NCBI GenBank assembly: GCA_022848825.1
Contig: JAJISH010000340.1
Location: 1-5,523 of the forward strand
Direction of reading: 5' to 3'
From: Thermoplasmatota archaeon
GTDB taxonomy: Archaea > Thermoplasmatota > Thermoplasmata > RBG-16-68-12 > JAGMCJ01
Length of the DNA stretch: 5,523 nucleotides
Below, piece after piece: positions 4,629 to 5,523 of this stretch. The position numbers and the translations under genes are program-made. Within the stretch, counting starts at the first letter, position 1. Every line of letters starts with the position of its first letter. The notes under the pieces were generated by a model, which did not search any database, was not told where the DNA came from, and saw nothing but the letters and a program-made list of their open reading frames with translations.

Positions 4629-4683
4629 GACATCTTGATGATAGATGCAAACATTCATAACTCGAAACTCCGAAGCATATAGG

Positions 4684-4884
4684 ATGATACCGAAGAAACC
4701 GCAGGGGGAGATTCCCCAACCGCCCGATAGGAGGAAACTGCCCACGACCGGGGAGCCGCCCTCGCCGCTCTGGGCGGACATGAAGGACGAGTTCGACAAC
4801 ATGAAGAAGGCCATCGCAGAACTCCGAAAGAGGATGGAAGGACTCGAGGGTAGGGTCTCCTCCTTGGAGGAGACCGGGAAGTAG
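4684..4884 (+). CDS. Small protein with Pro-rich N-terminus and C-terminal coiled coil
   Basis: I do not recognise the family of this 66-residue protein. Residues 1-33 are rich in Pro and Lys (I-P-K-K-P-Q-G-E-I-P-Q-P-P) and look disordered. Residues 34-63 (W-A-D-M-K-D-E-F onward) form an amphipathic helix with heptad spacing of Met/Ile/Leu/Val and many charged residues, so a coiled coil that oligomerises or binds a partner is likely. An in-frame ATG at 4645 would add 13 residues. I reject it because those codons are AT-rich at the third position, unlike the rest, and resemble intergenic DNA, and because the TATA-like box implies transcription starting near 4650. The gene stands alone, convergent with the secreted-protein gene. 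No signal peptide or membrane segment is present. Confidence 0.62.
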   Translation: MIPKKPQGEIPQPPDRRKLPTTGEPPSPLWADMKDEFDNMKKAIAELRKRMEGLEGRVSSLEETGK

Positions 4885-4990
4885 CCATCGTCTTGGTCCT
4901 GGAAGGCCGAGCCAGCAAGTCGCGACCCATGTCACGAGTTGCTCGAGCCCTAACGATGGTACGATACGTCCTGCCCGTTCAGAGCGATTC

Positions 4991-5523
4991 CTAGCCGCAC
5001 ATCAGGGGTGCGCCCATCCCTCCGTGCCCCTTTCCGCCATGCACCGCAGGAACGACGCAGATGTCATCCTCCGCCGAGAACTGCGTCCCGTCATAGAACT
5101 CCCATGTGAGCGTCGCGGTGCTGTGGCCGATCGGGAATGCACCGGCCTCGTCCTGTATCTGAACCACCATGTCGTCGAAGCCATCCTCATCCGCGTCTTC
5201 GATGTGCGCGAGCAGCTTGTTCCACCTGCCCACCCTCTTGACTGCGAGCCCCTCCAGCTCCACGGTCGCAGGGTCGATGTTCGTGACATCCATCGTCACG
5301 CTGCCCAGTATCGCCACTGGTATCACTCCGTGTCCGTTGTTGTTGAAGCAGTTCGGGTCGCTCCCGGGCTTGATGTCTATCTCGACCTCGTCCGGGTACT
5401 CGACCGTTTCCAGCCTGATCCAGTCGTGGAACGTCCCGTCGCCCGTCGTGTGCAGAAGACGGAGCTCGTGCCAGCCCAGCCCCACCGGGCTCAATGTCAT
5501 GGAGTCCTCCACGAGCGGGTAGT
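4991..5523 (-). CDS. C-terminal part of a secreted or surface protein with an 'IDIKPGS' domain (5' end outside the window)
   Basis: The frame is open to the window edge, so the true start lies beyond 5523; the GTG at 5512 is internal. About 177 codons are visible. Numbering from that GTG, residues 5-37 look like the end of a beta-sandwich (G-W-H-E-L-R-L-L, D-G-T-F-H-D-W-I). Residues 43-154 are a domain often found at the end of extracellular archaeal and bacterial proteins: E-I-D-I-K-P-G-S-D-P-N, G-V-I-P-V-A-I-L-G-S, then V-T-N-I-D-P-A-T-V. Residues 106-114 (D-A-D-E-D-G-F-D-D) form a dockerin-like calcium-binding loop. The tail is Gly/His-rich (G-G-K-G-H-G-G-M-G) and ends in Cys-Gly. Export is inferred from the domain type, because the signal peptide would lie outside the window. 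Function and substrate are unknown. Confidence 0.82.
   Translation of the reverse strand, partial: YPLVEDSMTLSPVGLGWHELRLLHTTGDGTFHDWIRLETVEYPDEVEIDIKPGSDPNCFNNNGHGVIPVAILGSVTMDVTNIDPATVELEGLAVKRVGRWNKLLAHIEDADEDGFDDMVVQIQDEAGAFPIGHSTATLTWEFYDGTQFSAEDDICVVPAVHGGKGHGGMGAPLMCG

Noticed and set aside
4928..4937. CATGTCACGA, also found at 3490-3499, as a possible further repeat copy.
   Set aside because: The match ends after about 10 bases and none of the surrounding repeat sequence is present.
4885..4959. CCATCGT and ACGATGG, a 7-base inverted repeat 61 bases apart after the coiled-coil gene.
   Set aside because: The loop is long and the arms short, so it could easily be chance. No T-run follows to support a terminator.

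Overview
The window looks archaeal, most likely a euryarchaeon of the Thermoplasmata type or a relative. Several genes have TATA-like boxes about 25-28 bases before the start codon, as expected for leaderless archaeal transcripts. Arginine is mostly AGG/AGA. The gene families (winged-helix-MNT/HEPN pairs, ribbon-helix-helix UPF0175 antitoxin with PIN toxin, AbrB/PIN pair) are all common in archaea. The taxon is an inference; no rRNA or ribosomal gene is present.

Layout: 79-426 (-) is a small membrane protein. From 577 to 4470 lies a cluster of four toxin-antitoxin-like modules: (1) a winged-helix-MNT nucleotidyltransferase with an overlapping HEPN gene on the minus strand (1760 down to 577); (2) a decayed AbrB-type antitoxin plus truncated PIN toxin on the minus strand (2230 down to 1844); (3) a second, divergently oriented winged-helix-MNT/HEPN pair on the plus strand (2448-3484); (4) an intact RHH/UPF0175 antitoxin followed by a PIN toxin interrupted by one in-frame TGA on the minus strand (4470 down to 3673). 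After the cluster come a short coiled-coil protein (4684-4884, +) and the C-terminal part of a probable secreted protein with an 'IDIKPGS' domain (4991 to the window edge, -).

How they work together: in each MNT/HEPN pair the upstream gene carries its own DNA-binding domain, and a perfect or near-perfect inverted repeat lies on its core promoter, so each pair probably represses itself. Both PIN toxins are broken while both HEPN genes are intact. This suggests that the VapBC modules are decaying and the MNT/HEPN modules are maintained. The stretch 1761-2447 holds no intact gene: it contains the VapBC relic, two core promoters and a diverged copy of the module-3 promoter. Short diverged repeats (2331-2347, 3521-3584, 4540-4588) lie at module boundaries and suggest that the cluster was built by repeated insertion and recombination.
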